Numbered from the stretch's first letter, positions 1 to 11,700 are shown. The stretch: DNA of 64,000 nt from Liolophura sinensis (GCF_032854445.1 NC_088302.1:6999338-7063337); one strand, 5' to 3'. The notes: generated from the sequence alone by a model not told the origin. Program-made: numbers and translations.

Positions 1-2297
1 TTATTCGTGATGTTTTTGTTAATAATGAACATGTGGTGTCGATATTTTTTGAACTTAAAAAGGCCTACGACACCACACGGAAATATGTTATTTTAAAAGA
101 CCTCGCGGATATGGGATTAAAGAGTCGCTTACCTTTATTTATAACTCAGTTTTTATCACATCGTCAGTTAAAGGTACGGGTTGGCCCACTTTTTTAAACT
201 CATGAGCAGGAAATGGGTGTACACCAGGGCAGTATTCTATCAGCAACTATGTTCAGCATAAAAATAAATAGCCTAGCAATAACATTAACATCTGGCACAG
301 AGGGTTCTTTATACGTGGATGATTTCCTTATATGGTATCGTGCTAAAACCGTTAGTATGCATTTTTGTAACAAACGGAAACTTCATCGTAACCACGAGCT
401 TAATTTTTGTGGTGAACAGATTAAAATTGTTGGAGAAACAAAATTTTTAGGTATACTATTTGATAGTAAGTTATCTTTTATATCTCATATAAAAATGCTT
501 GAAGCTACATGTACAAAGGTTCTGGAGATAATTAAGGTCATGTCTAGCACCGATGGGGGTGCTGACCGATCAGTTTTACTTAATTTATATCGTTCTCTGG
601 TGAGGTCTAAATTGGATTAAGGGTCTACCATTTACGGTTCCGCTAGGAAGTCGTATATTAAAATGTTAGATAATATTCATCACCAAGGTTTGAGGCTCAG
701 CCTTGGTGCTTTTAGAACCTCACTAGTTGAGCGTTTACACGCGGAGGCAAAAGCGCCTTCTTTATATAACCGACCTATAAAACTGAGCCTTCAATATGCT
801 ACAAATCTCAAAGCTTATCCAACAAACTCTGCCTACTAATGTGTTTTCAATCCATCTAATGGAGATCAATTTAAAAAATGTCCTAAGAAGATCCCTCCGT
901 TTGGTCTTCCTATACGGGACCTTATTGTGAAAGCTAACATCAAGCTAGATTTTTTTATTTATTTATTTATTTATTTGATTGGTGTTTTACGCCGTACTCA
1001 AGAATATTTCACTTATACGACGGCGGCCAGCATTATGGTGGGAGGAAACCTCGCCCGCAGGTTGCTGGCAGACCTTCCTACCTATGAGCTCTATCAAGCT
1101 AGAGGATATAGCTCCGGTGCTTTTCCAGAGTCTCCTCCCTGGTTTCTTCCACAACCTAAACTAATGATCTACGCAAATGTAATCAATCAAATAAAAATCC
1201 TCTTATTCAGAAAAGTTTTGCTGAAATCAAGGATAATTTTATGGATTATAAATTTATATATACTGAGAGGTCAAATGATGGGGACAGGGTTGCGGCTGCG
1301 GCTGTCTTAGAACAGCCGGTCAGTCTTCTTCGTCTACCACTTTCATCTATCTTTTCTGCAGAGGCCAGAGCTATACTCCTGGCCTTATCATATGTTTCTG
1401 CCCAGAGGGCTGTGATATGCAGCGGCTCGCTGTCTTGCCTTTTGGCAATTCGGAGTAAGAAATTTAAAAATCCATTCATACTTGAGATATTAGCCACATG
1501 TAGGAAACATTTAAAAAAGGTAAAGATATTATATTTGTTGCATCGCAAGTCACATTGGTATCTATGGAAACACAGTAGTGGATAGGGAAGTGAAAGCTGC
1601 CCTGTAAAAACCTGTATCTCGGGTTAAAATCCCTTATACTGACGTGACGTCTAATATTCTTAAATATATTCGTCGCCTTTGGCAGGGTGAATGGGTCTTG
1701 CAGGTTTGTAATAAACTGCTTGCTATTCATCCTGTCATTGGCTACAATGCCTCTCCTTGTTAAATGTCTCGTAGAGACCAAGTAGTTTTGAACGAGGTGT
1801 CGTATTGGGCATTCTCATGTGACACACAGTTTCATCTTAGATGGGAGCAGTGCCCCCGAATGTGTTGGATGTGATGCAGAATACGGCAGCAAACATATCT
1901 TGGTTGACTGTGTTGATTTATCCATGTTCAGCAGAGATTCTACACGGTCAACTCGATAAATGATTTGTTTGACTGCATCACTGGCGATGTTGTCAAATTA
2001 TTTGAAGGCCATTGGCCTTTATCAGAAGATGTTAATTGTAATTGTCATAAATATTTATAGATAAAAATTTATATATACATACAGATTTTTTGATATACTA
2101 TTTTTAAAATATGCTGGTTTACGAATTTTAACTGGTTTTTGGTTGTTCTTATCTGAGTTTAAACAAGTCCGAACATTTACGGTTCATTTTTGATGTTCTC
2201 ACCACCATAACGAAAACATCCACCGCCTCATTTTTTCGCAGTTTTTGTCACGATATGGCTGAAATATTGCCGATCTGGCCTTAAACAATAATCAGTC
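1..2297 (+). mobile_element. Decayed LINE copy 1: reverse transcriptase plus RNase H, 5' end outside window
   Basis: Non-LTR retrotransposon reading left to right. Reverse transcriptase motifs in order: ELKKAYDTT (motif A, about 50-80), HQGSILS (motif B, 222-242) and YVDD (motif C, 312-323). After these comes a YGSARKSY-type thumb region (about 630-720), then an RNase H domain (about 1235-1450) and a cysteine-rich end (about 1850-1910). RNase H after RT fits the I/Nimb-like group. It is dead: an in-frame stop precedes motif B, there are frameshifts, and two RNase H acids are changed (the YTDGS aspartate reads Glu in YTERS, and a later Asp reads Gly). The 3' end carries the CACGATATGGCTGAAATATT tail block near 2251. 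It is split by a SINE at 950-1092. Clade is inference. Confidence 0.85.
950..1092 (-). mobile_element. SINE-1 copy inside LINE copy 1, with TSD
   Basis: Target duplication ATCAAGCTAGA at 939-949 and 1093-1103. The A-rich tail (read on minus as AAATAAATAAA) abuts the left duplication. The element is 5'-truncated and internally deleted. Removing it rejoins the LINE sequence. Confidence 0.93.
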
Positions 2298-3826
2298 GTA
2301 TAAAACTGGGCCTTCAATATGCTACTAAGCTTAAAAAACGTCCAACAAAACCTGCCTACGACTGTGTTTTAATCTGTATATGTAGACAAATATACTAAAT
2401 GTCCCAACAGTATCCTTTCGTTCGGTCTTCGTGTTCGAGACCATATTTTGGAAGCCGACATCAAGCCTGAGGACATAGCTCCGGTATCTTTCCCAGACTC
2501 TCCTTCATGGCTTTTCCACTACCTAAATTGATATTTGATATACGTCAACACAATAAATTACATACAAACCCTCTGATAATTCAGCAAAGTTTTGCTGAAA
2601 TTAAGGCTGATTATCCGGATTATAAATTTATATATACTGACGGGTCGAAGGATGGGGACAGGGTTGCCGCTGCAGCTGTCTTAGAACATCGGGTCACCTC
2701 CCTTCGTCTTCCATCCTCATCTTCAATCTTTTCTGCAGAGGGCTATACTCCTGGCCTTATCGTATGTTTCTTCTGGGCTTGCCCAGAGGGCTGTGATATG
2801 CAGAGACTGGCTTGCTTGTCTTTTGGCAATTCAGAATAAAAAATTTAAAAATCCGTTGGTCCTTCAAATTTTAGCCATACATAGAAACTAATTAGAAGAG
2901 GTAAAGATATTATATTCTGTTGGCTGGCTTCCTCTCCGGTCGTACGTGGGAAGGTCTGTCATCAACCTGCGAATGGTCGTGGGTTTCCCCCGGGCTCTGC
3001 CCGGATTCCACCCACCATAACGCTGGCCGCCGTCGTATAAATGAAATATTTTTAAGTACGGCGTAAAACACCAATGAAATAAATAAATAAATATATTCTG
3101 TTGGATACCGAGTCATATTGGTATCCATGGAAACTCAGTCGCAGACAGGGAGGCGAAAGCTGCCCTCAATAAACCCATATCTAAGACTAAAATCCCGTAT
3201 TTTGACATAAAGTCTAATATTCTTAAATATATTCGTCGCCTTTGGCAGGGTGAATGGAACTTGCAGGTCCATAACCAGCTGCATGCTATTCATCCTGTCT
3301 ATGGCTATAATTCTTATACTCTTGGCATGTCTCGTAGAGATCAAGTAGATATAACAAGATGCCGTGTCGGGCATTCTCCTGTAACACACAATTTTATCCT
3401 GAAAGGGAGCGTGTCGGATGCGGTGGTTAATACAGCATCAAACATGTCCTTGTTGACTGTGTAGACCTTACTTATATTTGGCAAAGATTTTACATTGTCA
3501 GCTCTATATGTGACTTATTTGACAGCGTCGCTGGCGATGATGGCATTGATTACTTTAAGCATATAGATCTCTATTATAAGATATAGCTCTTCTTACATTA
3601 TTTCTTGTTTATATATACACATTAGAATTTTAAAACATGATTGTGGGTTTTAACGGAGGTTTGGTTGTTTTAACGGGTTTTAAACACGTCTGGCCTTTTA
3701 TTTGCTTTATATCTTCACATTCTCTTCTTGAAAAGCGTATACTGATTTATAGATTAAAACATGTTCTCGCATGATATGGTTGAAAAATTGCCGATGTGGC
3801 GTAAAGCCACATTCATTCATTCATTC
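2298..3826 (+). mobile_element. Decayed LINE copy 2, 5'-truncated, head-to-tail with copy 1
   Basis: Begins inside the connection region (same as about 773 in copy 1) directly after the 3' end of copy 1. The RNase H start is intact here (YTDGSKDGDR, about 2632-2662), but a 5-base deletion at about 2738 relative to copy 1 shifts the frame after SAE. The C-terminal part (about 3110-3460) and the 3' UTR follow, ending in the GATATGGTTGAAAAATTGCC block and an ATTC microsatellite tail (about 3805-3826). A SINE interrupts it at 2924-3091. The 5' truncation is what target-primed reverse transcription leaves. Confidence 0.85.
2924..3091 (+). mobile_element. SINE-1 copy inside LINE copy 2, with TSD
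   Basis: Target duplication TATATTCTGTTGG at 2911-2923 and 3092-3104. Plus-strand copy, lacking the tRNA head (starts at CTGGCTTCCTCTCC), ending in AAATAAATAAA. Confidence 0.93.
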
Positions 3827-4788
3827 ATTTTAGTCCGAGCCATTGTCTTGGAGCATAATAGATTACCCTTAATAACTGATGGTTTTATTTGTGTTCTATG
3901 TATTCGCTATTTGATTACTTTGAGCCCTTTATGTGTAAATTAAACCAAGATATGCCATAGTTTGAACACCGATTTACATGTACCTGGGGACCCTTAAGCT
4001 GTTACCATGACTTCACGCCGTATCCATTTCAGCCCTAAAATGTGGAAATGAACTCCGATTTGCAGTGGGCATCAATCTTTTCCCTCTGTTTGAGCTCTTA
4101 GCAGAAATGCATAATCCACGCTATGCTCATTTCTTTGACAATTTTATGAAGGGATATTCCTTGCATCATAACGGGGACAAATATGTGTTTATAAAGTGTC
4201 CTGGTTTAAAACAATTTTTACCTACAGGGCAGATGCAATAAAATTTTAATTAGAATTTTTTGTTTATTTATTGATTTCATCGGGGCTTAACGCCGTACTC
4301 AAGAATATAAAATTTTATGTCTCTACTTGATATTCTGAGAACAATGGCCTCAGAAAAGTCGGAGAACCTTTGACGAATATTTTTCTTAAAGCAAAGAGGG
4401 ATATCGCTTCTTCTTCTGTAATATTTCTGTTCAGATATTTCTACAGCTAAACTTGTCCACCAGTGTAGAGTTGTCATCAAATGAAAATATATAGTTTGTC
4501 TGATCTCTGCCTGAATGTATATACATATAAGGACATTACATTCTCAGGCCAAAACACATCTGGACAAATAGCTATTGTTCCTTTTGTCCATAATGAAAGC
4601 AACAGGTTCTAAAAACACCAAAGGAGACACGGGCTCTTTTGATCGAGCATCCACCACATTTTGGTGTAGCTCGGTCATCCATGGTCATTTTCAAATGTTC
4701 TGTACACCATCCCGATATGTGATGCCCCGCCATCATTGGCTCGGTTTACACGCGGGTCGATGATACCCTATGAACCTCAGGGTGCGGT
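3827..4788. other. Intergenic, mostly featureless
   Basis: Apart from the SINE-1 fragment at 4256-4308 I see no gene, RNA or clear repeat. Confidence 0.6.
4256..4308 (-). mobile_element. SINE-1 3' end fragment
   Basis: TTTATTTATT followed by a diverged GGGGCTTAACGCCGTACTC and CAAGAATAT, the 3' terminal block of the family on the minus strand. Confidence 0.6.
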
Positions 4789-4945
4789 TGTTTAAAACTG
4801 ATTTAAAACTTAATGCCAGATTTAATTGTAAGCCAAGTCATCCCTTTTTGCACTTATCCTAAAAAATTGTGTAACATTATATTACGTACGAACTAAAACT
4901 GCTGTCCTTATACTTTTGACTTTGGGGAGGTGCACTGGCTGCAGA
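4789..4945. repeat. Dispersed repeat R3, copy 1
   Basis: Aligns along about 140 bp with 21966-22105. Shared blocks: GTTGTT(T/C)AAAACTG, TTTAA(T/C)T(G/T)TAAGCC, ATTG(T/C)GTAACA(T/C)TATAT, GAACTA(A/T)AA, TTATACTTT. No coding seen. Confidence 0.65.
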
Positions 4946-6107
4946 GTTTGGATAACAATTTGAATATAAAGCATGACTTAATGCCAGTATTAGCCAATAG
5001 AGTTTGGAGTAACTGGGCCTGGATAATGATGACACCAGTCTTCCCTGTATACTCAGCGCCATCACCCTTCTGTCGTCCTGATTATAATTAAATACTTTCA
5101 CAAATCTTTACCGTGACAAAGTATTATGTATTTTACTACCGAAAAGTATATATTTGACACAGGAATTAATTAAATCGATACATCAGAAAAAGTACAGATT
5201 TTCAGCTGAAAATGTCGGCTATAGTGGAAAGTGGCCCTCATTGTGAAAAATGTTGACCCTGGCGAGGCCCGTAAGGAAAATCCAGACGAAATTTGGTCTT
5301 TCTATAACTAAACATACGTATTTCCTGAAAACTGGCATGTACTTGTTCTACACTACATATACTTGGACTCGGGTCACATATGTTGCTAATTATATTAGTA
5401 CCCCTTCAAAGCCTTTTCTACTTATCTGTCGCTGCGAGCTATACACTTCATCGATATCTTTGCGACTTGAAGGTCGTCTTCGATTATCTAGCGTAAATTT
5501 TTGACAATGAATAAATGAATTTCTGTGCTTACCTTTGTTCTGGCACGTTTTTGTAATGGATTCCTTGTTCTTTAAATGAAAGGAAGGACATATATAGAAT
5601 TTGAAGTAATGTATACGGAACCTTCCCACAAAGCATTTTATAATGACGATGCTGGAGTCATGCCATAATCATTAATTTATAATGGCTATCACTGGTGAAT
5701 GCTTCCCGTTATGTGCTTTCCGGGTTGCAGATTACGTAATAACTACCGCAATATGATCTACCAATGCGCATTGACATTCAAACTGACTGGATCCTACATC
5801 AGCGTTATCGTTCATCCATAACTCACTATATAGTGCGTTTTTTTTTTACAACCTCAAAGACGAGTTCTTCGTACTTAATTATCAACTCGCATGCATTCAA
5901 TGCATATGCTTTCTCTATTTCAATCATAAATGCTTTCTATTAATCAGATACTTGTGTGTATTAATCGATTGCTTTATTATTGGAAGTAAGCAGTGGTGAA
6001 TCTGGCAAGTTCTAACATGTTTGAAAGTGTTGTAGGTGCATTTTATTTATATACCTAAATGTATGTGATATAATTAAAGAAGTGCAGCATAGAGAGAAAA
6101 ACCAGAG
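4946..6107. other. Intergenic, featureless
   Basis: AT-rich; only a short poly-T run near 5830. No supported feature. Confidence 0.6.
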
Positions 6108-6345
6108 CATCCACAACAGTGTGATAGCTAGCAAACCGGTGAAATACTGAATGTTGTCAATTTACCTCAGTCAGGGTTTTATTCTAACCGTCCATGACAA
6201 TGATTTAACAGTAGTAAATTGCACATAAATGCAGTGATGGTAATTCCAATTTATTAGACGTCACTGGTCTCGATTTACTCAAAATGCTGTGTTGTCATCA
6301 CATTTACCATATAATAGCATTAAAACAATGTGAAGAGACCATGCC
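6108..6345 (+). repeat. Dispersed repeat R2, copy 1
   Basis: Blocks in order: GTGATAGCTAGCAAACC, GGTGAAATACTG, GTCAATTTACCTCAGTCAGG, TTTTATTCTAACC, AAATGCAGTGATGGTAATT, CAATTTATTAGACGTCA, AAAATGCTGTGTTGTCATC, ACATTT. Strand labels for R2 are relative to this copy. Confidence 0.7.
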
Positions 6346-6603
6346 TTTCTTAAATCATTAAAATTATTGAGGTTTCTTTCCTTAGGGAGTTTTGTTCAAA
6401 TGATATGTAAAATTTGGTAAAGTGAGGTGCTATTAACTCACTAGGTCTGCGTAATGTTGTTCAAAAAGATACCGCGCACTTAGCGTATGGCGGCGAGGTA
6501 CGATACGGACTCTTCGGTTTCCCCAATTTGTTCAGGTATGTAAAACAATCTAAATAAAAAATACAGAAATTAAAAATTTAACGGATCTCATAAATGTGAT
6601 TTA

Positions 6604-6781
6604 TTTATTTATTTGAGTGGTGTTTAACGCCGTACTTATTTACTTACACAACGGCGGCCAGCGTTATGGTGGGAGAAAATCGGGCAGAGCCCGGGGAAAA
6701 CCCACGACCATCCGCAGGTTGCTGGAAGACCTTCCCACTTATGGCCGGAGAGGGAGCCAGCATGAGCTGGACTTGAACTCA
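6604..6781 (-). mobile_element. SINE-1 copy with 15 bp TSD
   Basis: Target duplication CATAAATGTGATTTA at 6589-6603 and 6782-6796. The body runs from the TTTATTTATTT tail through CGGCGGCCAGCGTTATGG to the AGCTGGACTTGAACTCA part of the tRNA-like B box, so it is truncated inside the head. Confidence 0.93.
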
Positions 6782-6796
6782 CATAAATGTGATTTA

Positions 6797-7574
6797 CAGA
6801 CTGGGCTTACCTGATTGACAGCCTGAGTTATTTGTTTGCATTATGCGCATATTTCGCTGCTCCTTTCACATACAACGTGCCGTAGATACAGTCAAAAGAC
6901 GCACATGTAACTTGTCAGAATATGGTTTTCGTTTATCAGCCCAGGAAGAAGACCCGAGACTCGGTGTGGGCTTCCGGTCAATCCTGATCTTGTAATCCTG
7001 ACCAATACAATAACAGATATATAGTAACTCGTGCGATAGCCATATTGAATAACGTAAATACATTTTAGTTAATGTGTTTGAATGTGAGATATTTGCCTTC
7101 AAAGAAGAACTGCTGCCTTTCATCGAAAAGTCAGCAAGGAGGGCGCCTGCCATGGCTATTTACGACACAGCAAGACAAATTGCCTTCTGTCATTAAGTAT
7201 GAGCCGGAGTAATGTTGACAAGAGCTCATTAAAGCCCTGCTGCAAATAAGGTATAATTGTTGTCTCTATGGGTCACATTAAGTGAGAAATTCAGTGTACC
7301 CTTATTAAACTGTTAATAATTTATTATGTGACTGGTGTCAAATGCAGGCTCCAAACACACCACCGATCGGATGAAGCAATCCGGAATAGAACATTTGCTT
7401 GGGACCCTTTCAGAATGTTAACTTTGAGTAGTGTTGATAACGCACTTACTACATAGATGGCACCGAAGATATACGGGTAATCCAAAGCTAGTAAATATGT
7501 CAACAAGCGCGTTCATTTTGTCAGAGCATCATTAATAAAATACTATGAAGTTCCCGTATACAAGTGGACAGACA
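6797..7574. other. Intergenic, featureless
   Basis: No gene or repeat recognised. Confidence 0.6.
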
Positions 7575-7870
7575 CTTGTGACTTGTTAGAGTATGTATGT
7601 ATGTATGTATGCATATATATATATATACATGTATGCTTGGGGTTTTACGTTGTACATGTACTTGTGGTTTGTCAGAGTATGTATGTATGCACATGCAGGC
7701 TCGGGTTTTTACGTTGTACATGTTCTTGTGGGATTTGTTCAAATATGTATGTATGCATGTACATATATGCTCGGATTTTTACGTTGTACATGTAATTGTG
7801 ATTTGTCAGAGTATGTATGTATTTACATGTATGCTTGGGGTTTTACGTTGCACATGTACTTGTGATTTAG
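7575..7870. repeat. Minisatellite, 64-70 bp unit, four copies
   Basis: TTTTACGTTGTACATGT recurs at 7643, 7707, 7777 and (as TTTTACGTTGCACATGT) 7841, each followed by TGTGATTTGTCAGAGTATG and a short GTATGTATG run. Spacings are 64, 70 and 64 bp. The many overlapping open frames here are by-products of the repeat. Confidence 0.88.
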
Positions 7871-9284
7871 TTATTTATCACTCACTATACACGTTGACAG
7901 ACATGTGATTTGTACACTATATGTAGTATATTTTGTGGTAAAGCGAAAATACAGCTCAACTGTGGAAATGAACAAACATGACGATTTTTTCTGGCTGTTA
8001 TCGGTACATAAACAACACAGCACGAACAGACAGAAGTAGACATGCTGGCTTGTCAGACATTAAGTCAGCCGCGGTAGAGCCAGACATTATCACATTACCG
8101 ATATCTTTGCCTTTTGTGTTTTACCAAGAATTGTCTGGCGTCCTGGACCTATCTAGGTGGATTTGGCGAAATTTCCTGGTGCTTTCAAGTACAGAAAACA
8201 CCGCGCCTTACTGCATTTGCACTAGACACCAGGGTGATTCACGAAGCTTGTTTTAATGTCAATCAAGTTATTGTTCTCAATTTCCAGTATTAGGGCAGAT
8301 AAAAATACTTCCATCTACATGTATATCGAAATCTCGTATTCATTCATCTCGTATGCCTCAGCCATCTCACCTACATAACCATGAAAATAAAGTCTAGTTT
8401 TCCAGAGTAACAAAGAAACCACAATAACAAGCACTCAAGCAGTTTAAACCCGTAATTAGTGTATCATCTCAATACATTACAGTCTGCAGTTTATAACTTC
8501 AAAATGTCTTGCAAAGAGCTAAAGGAATATGTCATATAAATGCAATAAAGAAGACTAAATAACAGAGCCAACAAGAATTGCTTGGAGTTTTTTGTGATGA
8601 TGTATTGTGGGTATGCTCTTTTTTAAGCTGTCTGAACGAATAGTTTTCTTCACGAATAGTTTTCAGCTTCTGCTTCAATTCAGTGCAGTTTGCTACATGA
8701 CAATGTAAGTCACACAGCAACACATCAATGCTAGTACATTAAGATACACATTCTGCTTTTGGAAGTCATTGGTAGTTGATAAGGCAGTTAAGGGTCACAT
8801 AATTGTCCAGATACCCTTCAAATGTAGGTGTCAACATGGAAGCCTAATAAGCACTTCGCCCAAGCCTTGGCCCATGTGGCTTGATTAAAGTCGCGTCTAC
8901 ATCGTTGACATGACACATGGTCCCCCAGAGTTGTGGGTTCAGACACCTCAAGAGTATATGCAAAGTCGGTCAACTAATATGTTGCATTTCATTTTCCCGA
9001 CGAGTTCTTCATTCTGGTACACGTTTCACAACTGTGGTTAGGTTGATAGTTGCAGCAAAGCGATGATCCTTGATCAGGCCCACAAACCTTGCCAGGTTAT
9101 GGCATTCCTTCACCTGTGACAAGTTAAATTACACTGATTCCAACATATACATGTAACAATGAGACTGGAGTACGAGTACATATAGTTGCTTTTTTTTCCA
9201 ATATTGCCGCCTAATTAAAAATCTATGATGTATGGAAGTATTCCGGAAGATCCCAGTCGTTCGGTAACCTATTTTGCCTATTTT
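7871..9284. other. Intergenic, featureless
   Basis: Short open frames only (for example 7978-8256 plus), with no domain or splice support. Confidence 0.6.
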
Positions 9285-9376
9285 CCCTTGGACTACCGGT
9301 CAGTTGGCTATAGCAGAACAATGACTCATAAGCCTCTCACCAATGCGGCCACTGTGAGTTCAATCAAATAAATAAA
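9285..9376 (+). mobile_element. Internally deleted SINE-1: tRNA head joined directly to the tail
   Basis: The tRNA-like head (A box near GGTCAGTTGGCTATAGC, then CTCTCACCAATGCGGCC and GTGAGTTCAA at the B box) runs straight into TCAAATAAATAAAT, the family's 3' tail. The whole 150 bp body is missing. The joint sits at the shared bases TCAA. Confidence 0.7.
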
Positions 9377-9483
9377 TCTATCTGATCAAAACAATTCCAC
9401 TGTATGTTACTGAATACTGTTAGAAGTAAAGGCTTTATATTTGGTGGCTTGCATTTAAAGCTCTTGCAGTTTTGCAAAACTTT

Positions 9484-9870
9484 AATTTATTTATTTTTTC
9501 AACGGTATTTTACGATGTTCTCAAGAATATTTCACTTGTACAACAGTGGACAGCCTTATCATGGGAGGAAACAGGACAGAGCCTGTGAAGAAAACAAGAT
9601 CATCCACATATCTGACATATCTGAACAAAACATCGTAGGTTATCCGCGTGTTGGATGTGTGGATATTTAAAGACATACGAGGCACCAGCTGGCAACAGCA
9701 AAACTTAAAATCGTTTATCATCGTCATAGTCTTGTAAATATTGTACGGGCGGAGAGGAAGCCATAGGAAGCCAGCATGAGCTGAACTTCATTGCAGAGAC
9801 TTCATTGCTGAAAGGCTCCAGGATCATTCCGCCCTGCTGGCGTGTAAACCACCCTCAGCCACAAAGGCCC
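9484..9870 (-). mobile_element. Degenerate SINE-1 split by about 135 bp of other sequence
   Basis: The 3' half is at 9484-9610 (tail, TCAAGAATATTTCACTTG, GGGAGGAAACAGG). The 5' half with the tRNA head is at about 9745-9870 (GGAGAGGAAGCC, CCAGCATGAGCTG, CTCCAGGATCATT, AAAGGCCCC). The intervening 9611-9744 is unrelated and unidentified. Confidence 0.65.
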
Positions 9871-10309
9871 CCTATCTTTCACATGTACACGAAACTATAA
9901 AAACAAAACCAAAAAAATGATCCACAACCAAAAGCTCTTGTTGTGTACCATCCCTAGGCGTGGGTATTAATGGCCTCTGGCGGAAGTTTCGTGGAAAGGC
10001 TTTATGTGTTTTTATCGGGCAGGTGTCCACTTTCCCGAGCAAATAAATCTTTTTCTTAGCACGGCGTAAAAGTGTTGTAAGTTATCTGAGATGGGTATAT
10101 GGCGATTTAAACCCTGGGTGTGAAAGTATAACCTTTCATATGCGGCTCAGGCTTTGAATCTCTATATTCAGTTCTTGACAATGACGAGTTTGTCCTTACA
10201 ATATTTTCAACTAGAAAGAATCCTGCTAGTCATGTCTACTGCAAAGAACGCTGAGCGCAGGCAGCACCAATATCATTTTCCCATGCAACATGTTCTTCTA
10301 ATCTTATGT
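9871..10309. other. Intergenic, featureless
   Basis: A possible scrap of SINE-1 end near 10035-10070 (CACGGCGTAAAAGTG); nothing else. Confidence 0.5.
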
Positions 10310-10317
10310 ATGCTAAT

Positions 10318-10432
10318 GAGATTTGTTTATTTGATTGATTTGTTTATTATATTTTACGCCGTAATCAAGAATATTTCACTTATACGATGGCGGCCAGTAT
10401 TATGGTTGCAGGAAACAGAACCCTGGGGGAAA
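10318..10432 (-). mobile_element. SINE-1 copy with short TSD
   Basis: ATGCTAAT at 10310-10317 and 10433-10440. The body includes TTTTACGCCGTAATCAAGAA and ACGATGGCGGCCAGTATTAT. 5'-truncated. Confidence 0.8.
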
Positions 10433-10775
10433 ATGCTAATAACAGAAAAATGTCTTTTACGCCACAATAGCAAATAACACACAATGATTCTGGCTAATCT
10501 CCAGGTTGTACCTGAAAATGTACAACCTATACTCCACACGTGACTGAACAAGACTAGAATTTCAAAATCGTAAGATGGTGTACATTGTGGCTACAAAATG
10601 TTATCGGGTTCCACGACAGCGTATAGTAATGTTCACCTCAAACAATGTGTATACTCCCTTATGATATAGGCAAGATGCACTCATCATGAAACATATTCAT
10701 TGCCGATGTTCCCGATTGACCCACCATAAAAATGCACCATGTTGGTGTTTTATTACTAAACTTTAATCCAGTTAC

Positions 10776-10904
10776 CGCTTCGGTGGCCTAATGACTAGAG
10801 CGTCTGCCTCGAAATTAGGGGACCCGGGTCAAACCGAAGTAAGGTCATACCAAAGACTTTAAAAATGGTACTTGCCGCTGCCGCGTTTGGCGCTCAGTAC
10901 TGAG
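10776..10904 (+). mobile_element. SINE-3, first half (tRNA-derived head)
   Basis: A second tRNA-derived family. The A box region GTGGCCTAATGACTAGAGCG and a B box region GACCCGGGTCAAACC are followed by the body block GACTTTAAAAATGGTACTTG. The copy is cut at GGCGCTCAGTACTGA by SINE-2 and resumes near 11198. Confidence 0.75.
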
Positions 10905-11192
10905 TGAATGAGTGAGTGCTTGGGGTTTAATGTCGTGCTTAACAATTTTTCAGTCATGTGACGACGAAGGAATCTTTAGAGTGCATATAATGTGCCTCCT
11001 TGTTGCCGGACGGATTTGTACCGCTCTTTTATCTAGTGCTGCTTCACTGAGACGCCTTGCCCCGCCCGAGCCATTATACTGATACGGGTCAACCAGTCAT
11101 TGCACTATCCCTTCATGCTGAACGCCAAGCGAGGAAGTTACAACTTCTCTTCTTTTTAAGGTCTTAGGTGTGACTTGACCCAGGATTGACCC
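10905..11192 (-). mobile_element. SINE-2 inserted into SINE-3
   Basis: Minus-strand copy of the family best seen at 57779-58099: tail TGAATGAGTGAGTG, then TTGGGGTTTAATGTCGTGC, GACGACGAAGGAATCTTTAG, GTGCTGCTTCACTGAGACG and GGTCTTAGGTGTGACTTGAC. It is truncated before the tRNA head. Confidence 0.8.
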
Positions 11193-11197
11193 TGGAT

Positions 11198-11290
11198 CTA
11201 CGGAAACATGACTGGTTGGACTGATGTCAGTATAATGTGACTGGGTGTCATGTCTCGTGTCTTGGCATGATGCTTCAGTGACAGCAACAC
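11198..11290 (+). mobile_element. SINE-3, second half
   Basis: Resumes with CGGAAACATGACTGGTTGG and GTCAGTATAATGTGACTGGG, which in the uninterrupted copy at 16677-16830 follow directly after the block lost at 10904. Confidence 0.7.
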
Positions 11291-11561
11291 ATTGACTACA
11301 TAAGCACAAGAAGTATGTATACACACACCTAATGACACAAACCGAAAAATTATGACGTAAAACTTCAAGAATACATACATATACACATGCATTAATCCAG
11401 TCCTTGTGATGAACGTTGCTTTCCTAGAACACTTCAGACGCTTGTTCGTTATGAGCCTCGTCAGGTATAGCCATGTTGTAGTGGCTGATAAATATGTAGA
11501 TTAATACAGGCGAAGCAGCAAGCTGAACTGTGTTAAACTTTTGCCGGATTTAGTTAATATC

Positions 11562-11700
11562 AGAATTTATTTATTTATTTGATTGGTGTTTTGCCCCGTA
11601 CTCAAGAACATTTTACTTATACGGCGACGGTCAGCATTATGATGAGAGGAAACCTATGACCATCCGCAGATAGCTGCAGACTTTCTCACGTTCGGCAGTC
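11562..11700 (-). mobile_element. SINE-1 copy
   Basis: TTTATTTATTTGATTGGTG tail, diverged ACGCCGTACTC block, GTCAGCATTATGATGAGAGG and GACCATCCGCAG. 5'-truncated; no clear target duplication. Confidence 0.8.

Noticed and set aside
1241-1585. Separate gene at 1241-1585
   Set aside because: It is the RNase H domain of LINE copy 1 read past a SINE insertion, with altered active-site residues.
7583-7908. Three overlapping frames of 70-103 codons
   Set aside because: By-products of the 64-70 bp minisatellite; all frames stay open because the repeat unit lacks stops.
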